15,208 bases of DNA from Sphingobium sp. (lineage in GTDB: Bacteria; Pseudomonadota; Alphaproteobacteria; Sphingomonadales; Sphingomonadaceae), in the NCBI GenBank assembly GCA_030148625.1, contig JASBTC010000452.1, forward strand, positions 1 through 15,208, in the 5' to 3' direction. The notes under the pieces were generated by a model. It saw nothing but the letters and a program-made list of their open reading frames with translations. It was not told where the DNA came from and did not search any database. This document shows positions 1-6,747 of this stretch, in pieces (the first letter of the stretch is position 1; the number at the start of each line of letters is the position of its first letter). The translations under genes and the position numbers were made by a program.

Positions 1-367
1 AGGCGCTGCGAAGCTTCTGTAACGCTCTGTCGGCATGTCGGCGTACGGTGACACGAGATACACCCATCGTCTCTGCGACCTCCCGTTCAGTCAAACCCTC
101 CACATGGATCAGAAGCAGCGCAGTCCGCTGCCTCTCGGACAGTTCCGCCAAAGCTCTTGGCAGGGCCGGTTCGACATGAGGGAGCTCCTTGGAATCGACC
201 TCAGGAAACAAGACCCGTTTGCGCCGATAACGGCGAGACCGGGATTGACCGACCCGAAACAAGAAACCGACAGGATTCTCCATCTTTGAGACGCGTCCCC
301 AGTTCTCCCATGCATATACGAGAGCATCCCGAGTCGCCTCCTCACCGATCTCAACGCCATCAAAACG
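1..367 (-). pseudogene. ECF-type RNA polymerase sigma factor fragment, start lost, C-terminus off the window
   Basis: The minus strand, in codons read from 367 down to 2, gives 122 uninterrupted residues that look like an ECF sigma factor. The first part (about 345-225) has the end of region 2: an acidic stretch, then DALVYAWENW, then KMENPVGFL and a basic RSRRYRRKR segment. The second part (about 166-2) is region 4: ALAELSERQR, then the helix-turn-helix with LTEREVAETMGVS and the recognition helix VTVRRHADRALQKLR. ECF proteins normally start 20-40 residues earlier; here the only in-frame ATG lies inside the region 2 motif, so the start is missing. Upstream the sequence changes abruptly into phage tail coding sequence on the other strand. 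The fragment reminds me of actinobacterial HTH sigma-like proteins, but that is memory, not a search. Function as a regulator is unlikely for this copy. Confidence 0.68.
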
Positions 368-370
368 GTA

Positions 371-631
371 AGGCTCGCCTGCGTCATCCAGCGATGGAAC
401 GGCTCGGCATGGGTCGATGTCGGCGCAGAGCAAGTCGCCTCGTTCGCGACGGAAGTCCGCCTGGATGTGCCAACCGGCGTCTATTACACATGGATCAACG
501 GGACCGGCGGCTATGACCCGACCGTCATTTCGGGGTTGAGCGGGCCGCAGAAGTTCCGCTTGCGCGCGCGCGTCTATAGCGGCTCCGGCAATATCTACCT
601 TGAAGGCACGTTTTCGGCGAACGGTTCATGA
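371..631 (+). CDS. Phage tail protein, C-terminal fragment (5' end lost at a junction)
   Basis: The frame ending with TGA at 629-631 is open from 290, but has no ATG, and its first part (290 to about 367) is the mirror of the sigma-factor fragment. From about 371 it reads like the C-terminal beta-rich domain of a phage tail or tail-tip protein: RLACVIQRWNGSAW, then VDVPTGVYYTWINGTGGYDP, then RLRARVYSGSGNIYLEG. The next gene begins at 628 with an ATGA overlap, so this is the genuine end of the gene before it in the late operon. In related phages the large tail-tip or host-specificity protein usually sits here. The exact family is not recognisable from this remnant. Confidence 0.55.
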   Translation, partial: RLACVIQRWNGSAWVDVGAEQVASFATEVRLDVPTGVYYTWINGTGGYDPTVISGLSGPQKFRLRARVYSGSGNIYLEGTFSANGS

Positions 632-1065
632 CCGGCCTTCGGATCCGATACTGGCGCGTCGTCGATGCCGATGGCGTATCGTTCGTCACGACGACGGGAC
701 GCAGTCGCCCGAAGCGCGCGAAAGGCTACCCCTGGCCCGTGCTGGTCGACCGGCTGCCCGGTAGCTTCGAAGATTTCGTTCGTGGTCGATGGGTGAAGAA
801 TATGGCGCGTGCGATCGATGCCGATCACCTCGCCAAGCATGGCCCCGACGCGATCGCGCGCGCGCATGCGATCAAGGCCGTCGAAGCTGGACTGATGCTT
901 GCCGGTGCGAAAGTCGACGGGATGATCGCCGCGGAGGCGCGCGCACTCGGCGCCGATCCTGTCGCGCTTGCGCAGGCTGTCGCGGACAAGACGGCGGCGC
1001 TGATCGAGGCGGAAGTGGCTAGGCGGGTGGCGAAGGCGAACAATCGATCGGAGGATGCGGGGTGA
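628..1065 (+). CDS. Hypothetical phage late protein, alanine-rich helical C-terminus
   Basis: The product has 145 residues and starts at the ATG that overlaps the TGA of the preceding tail gene (ATGA), which indicates translational coupling. The N-terminal third is mixed and basic (RIRYWRVVDADG, then a GRSRPKRAKGYPWPVLVDR stretch). From about residue 55 the protein is a long alanine-rich, probably helical region with regular charged residues, ending in EVARRVAKANN. No signal peptide or membrane segment is visible. I do not recognise the family. Its place between the tail-tip gene and the lysis genes suggests a virion-associated or assembly role, but that is position-based inference only. Confidence 0.75.
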   Translation: MTGLRIRYWRVVDADGVSFVTTTGRSRPKRAKGYPWPVLVDRLPGSFEDFVRGRWVKNMARAIDADHLAKHGPDAIARAHAIKAVEAGLMLAGAKVDGMIAAEARALGADPVALAQAVADKTAALIEAEVARRVAKANNRSEDAG

Positions 1066-1379
1066 CCGATGATCCAAGCGACCTTCGCTTTCAGTTCGAG
1101 ACGATCAAGCATTTGGCGGAGAGCACGCGTCAGCTCGCTTCGAACGTGTCGGCGTTGCAGACCACTGCGGCCGACATCGTCGAGCGGCTGGCGCGGATCG
1201 AGGCGAACGAAGTCAATTCACGGGTGAAGGCGCTCGAGCAAAAGGTCGAGGAACTGGAAGGCGAGCGCAACCAGCGTGTCGGGATGCAGCGCGTTATCGA
1301 ATGGATCTTCAAATCCCCGTTGGTCGGATGGGTGATCGGCGCCGGCGCGACGATCTGGCTGATTCTCAGAAAGACATAA
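1062..1379 (+). CDS. XhlA-like coiled-coil protein with C-terminal membrane anchor (lysis-associated candidate)
   Basis: This 105-residue product starts with GTG at 1062, overlapping the previous TGA by four bases, with a GGAGG ribosome binding site at 1050-1054. Residues about 10-70 form a heptad-like helical region (RQLASNVSALQTTAADIVERL, then RVKALEQKVEELEGE). Residues about 80-102 are one hydrophobic segment (SPLVGWVIGAGATIWLIL) followed by a basic tail RKT. A short coiled coil plus C-terminal transmembrane anchor is the architecture of the XhlA haemolysin-like proteins encoded with holins and endolysins. Here too it sits just before an endolysin and a two-TM holin candidate. Function is inferred from architecture and neighbours. 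Confidence 0.72.
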   Translation: MTDDPSDLRFQFETIKHLAESTRQLASNVSALQTTAADIVERLARIEANEVNSRVKALEQKVEELEGERNQRVGMQRVIEWIFKSPLVGWVIGAGATIWLILRKT

Positions 1380-1421
1380 GTTCGAAATCCGAGCCGGCGG
1401 CTCTCAATGAAAGGCACGATG

Positions 1422-2096
1422 ATGACGACGCTCGCTGATATTCAGCGGCGGGTCGGCGTGACTCCGGACGGCGTCTGGGGTCCGGCGACAGCCGCCGCCA
1501 TATGGGCTGCGCTGCCCACCATGGCAGCACCCAAGGCGGTCGGCCCCCTGACCGTCCGCGTGCTCGGCGAAATCGTCTCGCACGAAGCGATCGTGCAGGA
1601 ATGGTATAAGGACAGCGAGGGAATTGGCACCTGGGGCATCGGCGTCACGAATGCATCGGGCCACAATGTAGACGGCTATAGGGATAATCCACAGCCGGTC
1701 CGCAAGTGCCTGGAGATTTATCTATGGCTGCTTCGGACCCGGTATCTCCCGGACGTACAGAAGGCGTTCGCCGGCCGCGAACTGACCGAAGCCCAGATCG
1801 CCGCTGCCCTGTCGTTCCACTACAACACGGGAGCGATCCTTCGTGCGGATTGGGTCAAGAGCTGGATGAATGGCCGGCCGACCACCGCCAAAAGCGAGAT
1901 CATGAACTGGAAGTCGCCGCCCTCGATTATCGAGCGGCGCGAGAAAGAGCGTGATCTGTTCTTCGGTGGTCAATGGTCGGGCGATGGGACCGCGTTGCTG
2001 ATCCCCGTGAGGAAGCCGAGCTACACGCCGGACTGGAGCCGCGCCAAGCGGATCAACATCACATCGGATCTTGTGGCGATTGGCGGTGCGGCATGA
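1422..2096 (+). CDS. Phage endolysin, GH24 lysozyme with short N-terminal peptidoglycan-binding motif
   Basis: The enzyme should cleave the glycan strands of peptidoglycan at the end of the lytic cycle. The start at 1422 gives 224 residues and has AAAGG at 1410-1414 seven bases upstream; ATGs at 1407 and 1419 are alternatives. Residues about 4-30 (IQRRVGVTPDGVWGPATAAA) look like a minimal peptidoglycan-binding domain. The GH24 catalytic triad pattern Glu-8 residues-Asp-5 residues-Thr is exact: counted from ATG 1407 these are E60, D69 and T75, in HEAIVQEWYKD then SEGIGTWGIG. A later AALSFHYNTGA segment matches the usual substrate-cleft helix. There is no signal peptide or N-terminal anchor, so export needs a holin. 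The next gene overlaps it by four bases and encodes two membrane segments. Confidence 0.92.
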   Translation: MTTLADIQRRVGVTPDGVWGPATAAAIWAALPTMAAPKAVGPLTVRVLGEIVSHEAIVQEWYKDSEGIGTWGIGVTNASGHNVDGYRDNPQPVRKCLEIYLWLLRTRYLPDVQKAFAGRELTEAQIAAALSFHYNTGAILRADWVKSWMNGRPTTAKSEIMNWKSPPSIIERREKERDLFFGGQWSGDGTALLIPVRKPSYTPDWSRAKRINITSDLVAIGGAA

Positions 2097-2395
2097 ACGA
2101 GGCCCGCTTTCGCGATCCCAGGTTCCTGATCGCCTATACCATCATTCTCGGCTTCGGCGCGGCCTATATCTACAACCCCAGCGAGACGATGAACGGGGCG
2201 CTGATCATGGCCTTCGCGTCGGCGTGGGGATATTATCTCGGATCGTCGAACAGCAGCAGCGCCGTCCGCGAGCAGGTCGGCAAGGCAATCGACCTGGCGC
2301 AGCAGATCGCGCCGCCAGCCCCTCCGCCTTCCCCAGACGTGATCCTCCGCCCCGGCGAGACCGCGCAGGCCCAAGACGCAGAAAAAGGAGACTGA
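2093..2395 (+). CDS. Two-TM holin candidate
   Basis: The 100-residue product starts at ATG 2093, overlapping the endolysin stop (ATGA); an upstream in-frame start at 1973 would run inside the endolysin gene and is not credible. Two hydrophobic segments are visible at about residues 11-28 (FLIAYTIILGFGAAYIYN) and 38-55 (ALIMAFASAWGYYLGSS). A hydrophilic, proline-rich tail follows (APPAPPPSPD) ending in acidic residues. Two short membrane segments and immediate coupling to an endolysin fit a class II holin that forms the inner-membrane lesion for endolysin release. The family is not recognised by sequence, so the call rests on topology and position. Confidence 0.72.
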   Translation: MNEARFRDPRFLIAYTIILGFGAAYIYNPSETMNGALIMAFASAWGYYLGSSNSSSAVREQVGKAIDLAQQIAPPAPPPSPDVILRPGETAQAQDAEKGD

Positions 2396-2396
2396 C

Positions 2397-2666
2397 ATGG
2401 CATTCAACCGACTGACGGCGGCCAATGGCGCGAGCGCGTTCGGGACCGGCGGCGAACCTATCTCGCTCGCGGCTACCGATTTTACCGTGCCCGAAACCGC
2501 CAAGGGTGTCGTGGTGGTCGCAGCGGGCAATGTCGTGCTGCGGACGCTGAAAGGCGCTGCCGACATTACCATCACCGATGCCCCGGTGGGATGGATCCCG
2601 CCATGGCACTGCCTGGCAATCCGCAAGACCGGCACCACCGCGACACTGGCGACGATCGAGGGCTGA
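2397..2666 (+). CDS. Spike base protein, GTA RCAP_Rcc01079-like
   Basis: This 89-residue all-beta protein has an AAGGAG ribosome binding site at 2385-2390, inside the end of the holin gene. The pattern ATDFTVPETAKGVVVVAAGN, then VVLRTLKGAADITITDAPVG, then a closing RKTGTTATLATIEG follows the layout of the spike base proteins of gene transfer agents and related siphoviruses, in which a surface strand, a GDVxVR-like strand and a final GTTAT motif are typical. Such proteins form the base of head or tail spikes. The match is pattern recognition from memory and is better for the C-terminal half than for the N-terminus. The next late gene follows after 35 bases. Confidence 0.65.
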   Translation: MAFNRLTAANGASAFGTGGEPISLAATDFTVPETAKGVVVVAAGNVVLRTLKGAADITITDAPVGWIPPWHCLAIRKTGTTATLATIEG

Positions 2667-2701
2667 GCCCTCCCTCACCATTGCAACCGAAGGAGACGAC
2701 C

Positions 2702-2941
2702 ATGACGAGAATGCGCGCGAAGATGGTAATCCATCAGATCACCCAGAGCCCCACCACCGAAACCCTGAAGTTCGGAGCTGTCTCGGCCAAAAGCTATGGC
2801 GAAGACGGTGCGGATGAGGACAACACCTACGCCAAATTCTCGCCGTCCGCATCGCTGGAAATCACGATCGCCAATCCTGCGCTGCTCGGCGAGTTCAAGG
2901 CGGGTGACGCCTATTATGTGGACTTCACGCCAGCCGGCTGA
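2702..2941 (+). CDS. Small conserved phage protein of unknown function
   Basis: The product has 79 residues from the ATG at 2702, which has GAAGGAG about eight bases upstream; an earlier in-frame start at 2591 lies inside the spike-base gene and lacks such a site. The protein begins MTRMRAKM and ends in NPALLGEFKAGDAYYVDFTPA. A short basic start and a terminal xYxVDFTPA segment are features I associate with a widespread small phage late protein without assigned role. The middle (DEDNTYAKFSPSASLEITIA) is predicted to be beta strand. It is probably a virion or tail accessory protein, by position only. Confidence 0.72.
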   Translation: MTRMRAKMVIHQITQSPTTETLKFGAVSAKSYGEDGADEDNTYAKFSPSASLEITIANPALLGEFKAGDAYYVDFTPAG

Positions 2942-3009
2942 CGGCTGAGCACTCGGCGCGGGCGGAGGCTCGCGCCGATCCCATTTTCCTATCGATGACG
3001 GAGACGACC

Positions 3010-3366
3010 ATGAAGCGACTGTTCGTCGCCATGGCGGCGCTGTGCCTGTGCGCATGCGCCGCCGTGCCGACCCCTCCCCCCTCGCCCGCCGCGATCGCCG
3101 ACACCACCACGCTCGACGAGCAAGCCGCAAACGGGGTCGAGCTTGCCTATAAGGGCGCCCGCACGCTGATCGAGCCGCTGGTGGATATCGGAGTGATCCG
3201 GGGCGCCACGGCGGAGCGTTTCCGCATCCTCAATCGCAAGGCGTTCGACGCCGTGAAGGCGGTTCGCCTCGCTTACGAGACGGGCAACGCCAAGAGTTAC
3301 GCCGCCGCCGCAGCGCTGGCGAGCACGGCGATTGCCGATCTCCTCTCCCTCGCGAATTCGGAGTGA
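3010..3366 (+). CDS. Phage-encoded small lipoprotein
   Basis: Starting at ATG 3010 (GGAG about seven bases upstream; the earlier ATG at 2995 adds only five residues), the 118-residue product begins with a type II signal peptide: KR, a hydrophobic core LFVAMAALCL, and lipobox LCAC with the modified cysteine near residue 16. A short proline-rich stretch follows (PTPPPSP) and then a helical domain. The protein should be anchored in the inner leaflet of the outer membrane or in the inner membrane facing the periplasm. Proline-rich phage lipoproteins near lysis genes can be outer spanins (Rz1-like), but this one is longer than most and no clear inner spanin partner is visible. I would leave the role open. 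Confidence 0.75.
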   Translation: MKRLFVAMAALCLCACAAVPTPPPSPAAIADTTTLDEQAANGVELAYKGARTLIEPLVDIGVIRGATAERFRILNRKAFDAVKAVRLAYETGNAKSYAAAAALASTAIADLLSLANSE

Positions 3367-3371
3367 AGCCG

Positions 3372-3590
3372 ATGTTCAAGCTTGTCGATGTTCTGAAGCT
3401 GTTGCCGGTGATCGGGCCGATCGCAGCGGCGGCGCCCGAGTTCGAAGCGATCTTCGATCAGATCGTCGCGACCTTCGACAGCGATGCCGACCAGGCCACG
3501 CTGAAGGAAGCCCGCAAGGACCTGATCGCGGACAATGACGAAGGCTTCGCGCGGCTCGACGCGAAGCTGGCCGAAGCTGCCAAGCGGTAA
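3372..3590 (+). CDS. Small helical phage protein, unknown function
   Basis: The product has 72 residues from ATG 3372, preceded by GGAG at 3360-3363 with spacing of eight; a GTG at 3363 overlapping the lipoprotein stop is the alternative start. Residues 1-25 are moderately hydrophobic (LVDVLKLLPVIGPIAAAAPE) and could be an amphipathic or membrane-associated helix. The remainder is charged and helical (DADQATLKEARKDLIADN). It follows the lipoprotein gene with a five-base gap and may act with it, possibly at the membrane. No family is recognised. Confidence 0.68.
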   Translation: MFKLVDVLKLLPVIGPIAAAAPEFEAIFDQIVATFDSDADQATLKEARKDLIADNDEGFARLDAKLAEAAKR

Positions 3591-3602
3591 GGAGATCCTA
3601 TC

Positions 3603-3983
3603 ATGGCGAACAATCTGACGAACTATGCCGAAGCGGCATTGCTCAAATGGGCAATGACCGATGAGGCCGTGACGCGCCCGACAGCATGGTATGTGGCGCT
3701 GTTTTCGACCGCGACTGACGATGCGGGCGGCGGCACCGAATTGACCGGCAGCGGCTATGCGCGCGAAGCCGTCGATTTCGGGGCGACGGGCGCCACCAGT
3801 GCGGGCGACGTGACGTTCGAAGCGTCGGGCGGCGACTGGCTGGAGGCGACGCATATGGCGATCTACGACGCCGCAAGCGCCGGCAATATGTGGTGGCACG
3901 GCCCCCTGGTCGCGGCCAAACAGATCGACGACGGAGACACGCTGACCTTCCCGGCCGGCGATATCGATCTCGCGCTCGATTAA
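3603..3983 (+). CDS. Phage tail fibre protein (small, LTNY-type)
   Basis: The 126-residue product has a TAAGGAG sequence overlapping the previous stop just upstream of its ATG. It starts with LTNYAEAALLKWAM, followed by AWYVALFSTATDDAGGGTEL, then GSGYAREAVDFGA, then THMAIYDAASAGNMWWHGPL and ends in LTFPAGDIDLALD. This order (helical start, VALFS/T strand, GxGYAR, F/AIYDA, GxLxAxK, FxAGxLxLxLD) is that of a common small phage tail fibre family in alphaproteobacterial siphoviruses. The length is normal. It is followed after 12 bases by the large glycine-rich fibre gene, so the two probably belong to one fibre complex. Confidence 0.8.
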   Translation: MANNLTNYAEAALLKWAMTDEAVTRPTAWYVALFSTATDDAGGGTELTGSGYAREAVDFGATGATSAGDVTFEASGGDWLEATHMAIYDAASAGNMWWHGPLVAAKQIDDGDTLTFPAGDIDLALD

Positions 3984-3995
3984 GGCGCCGCCGCA

Positions 3996-5363
3996 ATGGT
4001 GACCTGGACCACATTGCCGAATGGCGATCGGCGGGCGTTCGTCACGTCCGCCGATACTTCGCCGCTGGCCGTGCCCGCCGACTGGAACAATTCGGCCAAT
4101 CTGGTCGAGTGCATCGGGGCGGGCACGCGGGGCGTAAACTTCGGGGCGGGCGGGCGCGGCGGCGCATACGCAAAAAAGGCCAATATCACGCTGACGCCCG
4201 GTGGCACAGCGGCATTCCAGGTGGTTGCCACTGGCGGCGCAAATGGCGGCACAGGAACGGATACCTGGTTCGTCGATGCGGCGACGGTCATGGCAAAGGC
4301 GCCGACCAATACCAATCAGGCACTTGCGACGGACTGCGTCGCCGACCTCGCATATAACGGCGGCGATCGTAGCGGTACGAACAAGGGTGGCGCAGGCGCG
4401 GCCGGACCGGGCGGCGCAGGGGCTGCCCCCAGTGGTGTCGATGGCGGCGCTGGCGGCGGCGGGTTGGGAGGTGCGGGTGGTGCGGGGTCGATCGCGTCTC
4501 CGCTCACGAATGCGCAGCCGGGGAGCCCCGGCACCGAATGGGGAACACACGGGTCGGGTGGCGGCGGTGGTGGTGGTGTCAACGCAGGAGGCACCGGAAA
4601 TCCTCCGCCGGCATATCATGGCGCCGCGGGCGGCCAATATGGCGGCGGAGGCGGTGGTGGTGCCGGCAACCTTGCCCTTGGTGGTCAGGGTGGTGCGGGC
4701 GGCGGTGGTCTTATCGTCATCACATACACGCCCGGGCCGCGTGCGGAGTTTTCAGGCTCGGGCGCTCTTTCGGCCCGCGCCAGTCTCGGAACCGGGTCGG
4801 CGGCGTCGTTCTCCGGATCGGGAGCGGCATCGTCGATCGCGGTTCGGGGAAAGCGCGTTGCAGCCGCACTTCAAGGCGCGGGTGTCCAGTTCGCGCGTGC
4901 TCGCCGTACCGGCGGGGGCAGATCGAGTCTGGCCGGTGTCGGGTCGATCGTCGCCAGCATCCGGATCAGGGCGCTGGCCGAAGTTCGATTTGATGGCGCG
5001 GCGAGCCTTCAGGGCAGAGCGCGGGGCGCGCTCTTACTCGCCGCATCGTTCGGCGGTGACGGAAGCCTGACGGGCGCGGTCCTTTCAGGGGCGCTGATAG
5101 AGGCTTCGCTGTCCGGATCGGGCACGCTGACGCTGGCTGCCCGCAAGATACGGTTCGGGGCGGGAGCGTTCGGGGCCTCCGGCACGATCACGGCGCGCGC
5201 CGTGATCAACATCGTCGGCGCAACGACGCCGCCGGGGCGTCTCGCGGTTCTGGCGCCCGGATCAGCGGCGCGCCGAATGGCGGCCCTGCCCGTCAGTCGC
5301 GTCGCAGGACGCTTCGCAATTTTGGATGTCAGCCGTTCAGGCGGCCGAATTGCCGATCTTTAG
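3996..5363 (+). CDS. Glycine-rich tail fibre / adhesin with tandem 20-residue repeats
   Basis: The 455-residue product likely forms the receptor-binding fibre. Residues 1-70 are an N-terminal domain (LPADW-like VPADWNNSANLVECIGAG, then an AYAKK strand and LTPGGTAAF) seen in many glycine-rich phage fibres. Residues about 125-238 are a glycine-rich domain with long runs of GG and GAGG, which may form a polyglycine-II-type sandwich like the adhesins of some T-even phages. Residues 250-409 are eight exact 20-residue repeats, and residues 415-455 are four 12-residue units, the last truncated (both listed separately). No transmembrane segment is visible. Long shadow frames on the opposite strand here are GC artefacts. 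The function is inferred from the family pattern and position among fibre genes. Confidence 0.82.
   Translation: MVTWTTLPNGDRRAFVTSADTSPLAVPADWNNSANLVECIGAGTRGVNFGAGGRGGAYAKKANITLTPGGTAAFQVVATGGANGGTGTDTWFVDAATVMAKAPTNTNQALATDCVADLAYNGGDRSGTNKGGAGAAGPGGAGAAPSGVDGGAGGGGLGGAGGAGSIASPLTNAQPGSPGTEWGTHGSGGGGGGGVNAGGTGNPPPAYHGAAGGQYGGGGGGGAGNLALGGQGGAGGGGLIVITYTPGPRAEFSGSGALSARASLGTGSAASFSGSGAASSIAVRGKRVAAALQGAGVQFARARRTGGGRSSLAGVGSIVASIRIRALAEVRFDGAASLQGRARGALLLAASFGGDGSLTGAVLSGALIEASLSGSGTLTLAARKIRFGAGAFGASGTITARAVINIVGATTPPGRLAVLAPGSAARRMAALPVSRVAGRFAILDVSRSGGRIADL
4743..5222 (+). repeat. Eight tandem 60-bp (20-residue) coding repeats in the tail fibre
   Basis: Starting at residue 250 of the fibre the protein divides into exactly eight units of 20 residues without gaps. 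Position 3 is always F or L, position 5 is G in seven of eight, position 7 is G in seven of eight, and position 6 is usually S, A or V. The pattern can be written as x-x-[FL]-x-G-x-G-x-[LIVAF]. The DNA copies are diverged, so the phase is kept by selection rather than recent duplication. Such a regular motif suggests a beta-solenoid or stacked beta-strand stalk. Confidence 0.8.
5238..5360 (+). repeat. C-terminal 12-residue repeats (R-x-A-x-L) of the tail fibre
   Basis: The last 41 residues of the fibre split into three full units of 12 and one five-residue start of a fourth: RLAVL, RMAAL, RFAIL and RIADL each begin a unit. Arginine, alanine and leucine are fixed at positions 1, 3 and 5. This repeat is distinct in period from the 20-residue units before it and ends the protein. 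Confidence 0.7.
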
Positions 5364-5372
5364 GAGGGACGT

Positions 5373-5762
5373 GTGGCGATATCGACAAAGGCGGTGACCA
5401 TCGACGATCCGATGGATCCCGATGAAATCCTTGACTGGGGCATTCCGTTCAAGCCGATTCTCGATGCCGGCGAAGCAATCGACGATGGCGACTGGACGCT
5501 GCAGGTCGGCGCGGAGGCGGCGGCACTGGGGTTCGAACTGATCGAGGGCGACCCCGACTGGCCGGATCCGACGCTGGTCAATGACGGCGAAGGCCATCCC
5601 ACCATCATCCGGTTCTGGGCGCGCGTCGATCCCGCGTTTCTGGGAGATCCGGCATTTCAGGGCGAGGGCATCGCCTTGCCGATCGAGGGCACGATCTGGA
5701 CGACATCCACCCCCCGCCGCAAGCGGCAACGCACGGTGCTGATCAAGGTAGTCGAGCAATGA
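5373..5762 (+). CDS. Phage fibre-tail adaptor-like protein
   Basis: The product has 129 residues from a GTG at 5373 with a strong AGGAGGG at 5362-5368. It begins AISTKAVTIDDPMDPDEILD and then GIPFKPILDAGEAIDDGDWT; the middle is beta-rich (RFWARVDPAF) and the end is basic then strand-like (RRKRQRTVLIKVVEQ). The arrangement of DPD(E/A)xLD, I-x-x-G-E-x-I, W-T-L and a terminal R-T-V-x-I-K-V strand is that of the small phage fibre-tail adaptor family, which links fibres to the tail tip. The protein is somewhat longer than usual in the middle. The next gene overlaps it with ATGA. Confidence 0.6.
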   Translation: MAISTKAVTIDDPMDPDEILDWGIPFKPILDAGEAIDDGDWTLQVGAEAAALGFELIEGDPDWPDPTLVNDGEGHPTIIRFWARVDPAFLGDPAFQGEGIALPIEGTIWTTSTPRRKRQRTVLIKVVEQ

Positions 5763-5992
5763 GCAGGATCAACAATGGACGGCCGAGCAAGCTGGCGTTC
5801 GATTTCTTCACTGGCGATGTCCGCCTAATCGAGCGAGGGGGCCGCCTGGAGTTTGCGTTCGTGACGCGCCGCCCCCCGCCCGAGATCGACGCGAGAGGCA
5901 CAGTCGATGGCGAAAGCCACCGGGTGGTGGCGGCTGCGCCAAGCAAGCTTGTCAACGGCATGATGCTGGTCACACTGGAGCCGGTTCAGTGA
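5759..5992 (+). CDS. Small phage protein, unknown function
   Basis: A 77-residue product starting at ATG 5759, which overlaps the preceding TGA by four bases, and ending in an overlap with the GTG start of the next gene. It is basic at the N-terminus (MSRINNGRPSK) and beta-rich afterwards (LAFDFFTGDVRLIERGG, then LEFAFVTRR, and a final NGMMLVTLEPVQ). No membrane segment or known motif is visible. The double overlap shows it is co-translated with the adaptor-like and lectin-like genes, so a part in the fibre assembly is plausible. Confidence 0.7.
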   Translation: MSRINNGRPSKLAFDFFTGDVRLIERGGRLEFAFVTRRPPPEIDARGTVDGESHRVVAAAPSKLVNGMMLVTLEPVQ

Positions 5993-6747
5993 GGCTCGGG
6001 CTTGGCATCGGGCTTAATATGAATGGGCACTTGAAGCGCGCATGGCGGCCGGCTGATCTGGGCGCGAAGCTATTGGCGGACTGGGATGCCGAGAATGCGG
6101 CCAGCCTGAGCCTGTCCGGCTCGATCGTCACGTCATGGACCGACCGCAAGAACGGCTATGCCCTGAGCCAGTCGGTCAGCGGCAGCAAGCCGATGCTTGC
6201 CAATACGATCAATGGACGCGCGGCGATCGCCGGCGACGGCGTGGACGATCGTCTGGCGCTGGAGCCGGTGCCGGCGGCGCTGCTCGTTGCTCCGTTCGAA
6301 ATCTGGCTGCTCGTCAATCAGCCTGCCCTACCGGCTGACGCGGTGGCGCGCGGCCTGTTCTATATCGGCGCAACTGGGTCTACCGGCCGAATTGCCATTT
6401 CCCGCAGCGTTGCGGCGGGCGTGAATCGCCTCGTTTCGACCGTGGGGAACGGGACCACCTTCGGCTCGATGACGTCGACTGCCGATTTCTCCGGCGTCGG
6501 TATCGTGCGTTTGGAGGTGGGGACAGCGAATTCCCGCCTCTCTTTCAACGATGCCGGAGCGGTCACCGTTGCCGTCGTTCCGAATATCCTGAACACGCGC
6601 ATTGCGATGCTGGCTCAGAACACGACCGGTATCGGCAGCTCGCATAGTATTCATCAGATCAACGAGATCGTGATCACCCAGACACTCGACGCCGCAGAGT
6701 CGGCGCACATGTTTGCCTATCTCAAAGCTCGCGGAGGAATCGCATGA
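5989..6747 (+). CDS. ConA/LamG-like lectin-fold phage protein
   Basis: The 252-residue product starts with GTG at 5989, overlapping the previous stop by four bases. After a short basic leader (MRLGLGIGLNMNGHLKR) the motif LLADWDAENAASLSLSGS, then VTSWTDRKNGYALSQ, then NGRAAIAGDGVDDRLAL is characteristic of concanavalin A-like/LamG domains in phage fibres, where W-x-D, NGR and the FDGxDD-like GDGVDD occur in this order. The closing segment LDAAESAHMFAYLKARGGI is also typical. Such domains bind carbohydrate or serve as structural jelly rolls on fibre tips. It probably recognises surface polysaccharide, by analogy only. The next gene overlaps it with ATGA. Confidence 0.78.
   Translation: MRLGLGIGLNMNGHLKRAWRPADLGAKLLADWDAENAASLSLSGSIVTSWTDRKNGYALSQSVSGSKPMLANTINGRAAIAGDGVDDRLALEPVPAALLVAPFEIWLLVNQPALPADAVARGLFYIGATGSTGRIAISRSVAAGVNRLVSTVGNGTTFGSMTSTADFSGVGIVRLEVGTANSRLSFNDAGAVTVAVVPNILNTRIAMLAQNTTGIGSSHSIHQINEIVITQTLDAAESAHMFAYLKARGGIA

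Noticed and set aside
35..289. An 84-residue plus-strand open frame at the left edge
   Set aside because: It is the mirror of the sigma-factor fragment, which shows clear region 4 residues on the other strand.
3297..4637. A 446-residue open frame on the minus strand
   Set aside because: It lies opposite well-supported fibre genes, is rich in R, A and C with no domain pattern, and is a GC-driven shadow.
4380..4710. Repetitive GGC/GGT-rich DNA as a simple-sequence or CRISPR-like repeat
   Set aside because: It encodes the glycine-rich domain of the fibre in frame, with irregular spacing and no spacers.
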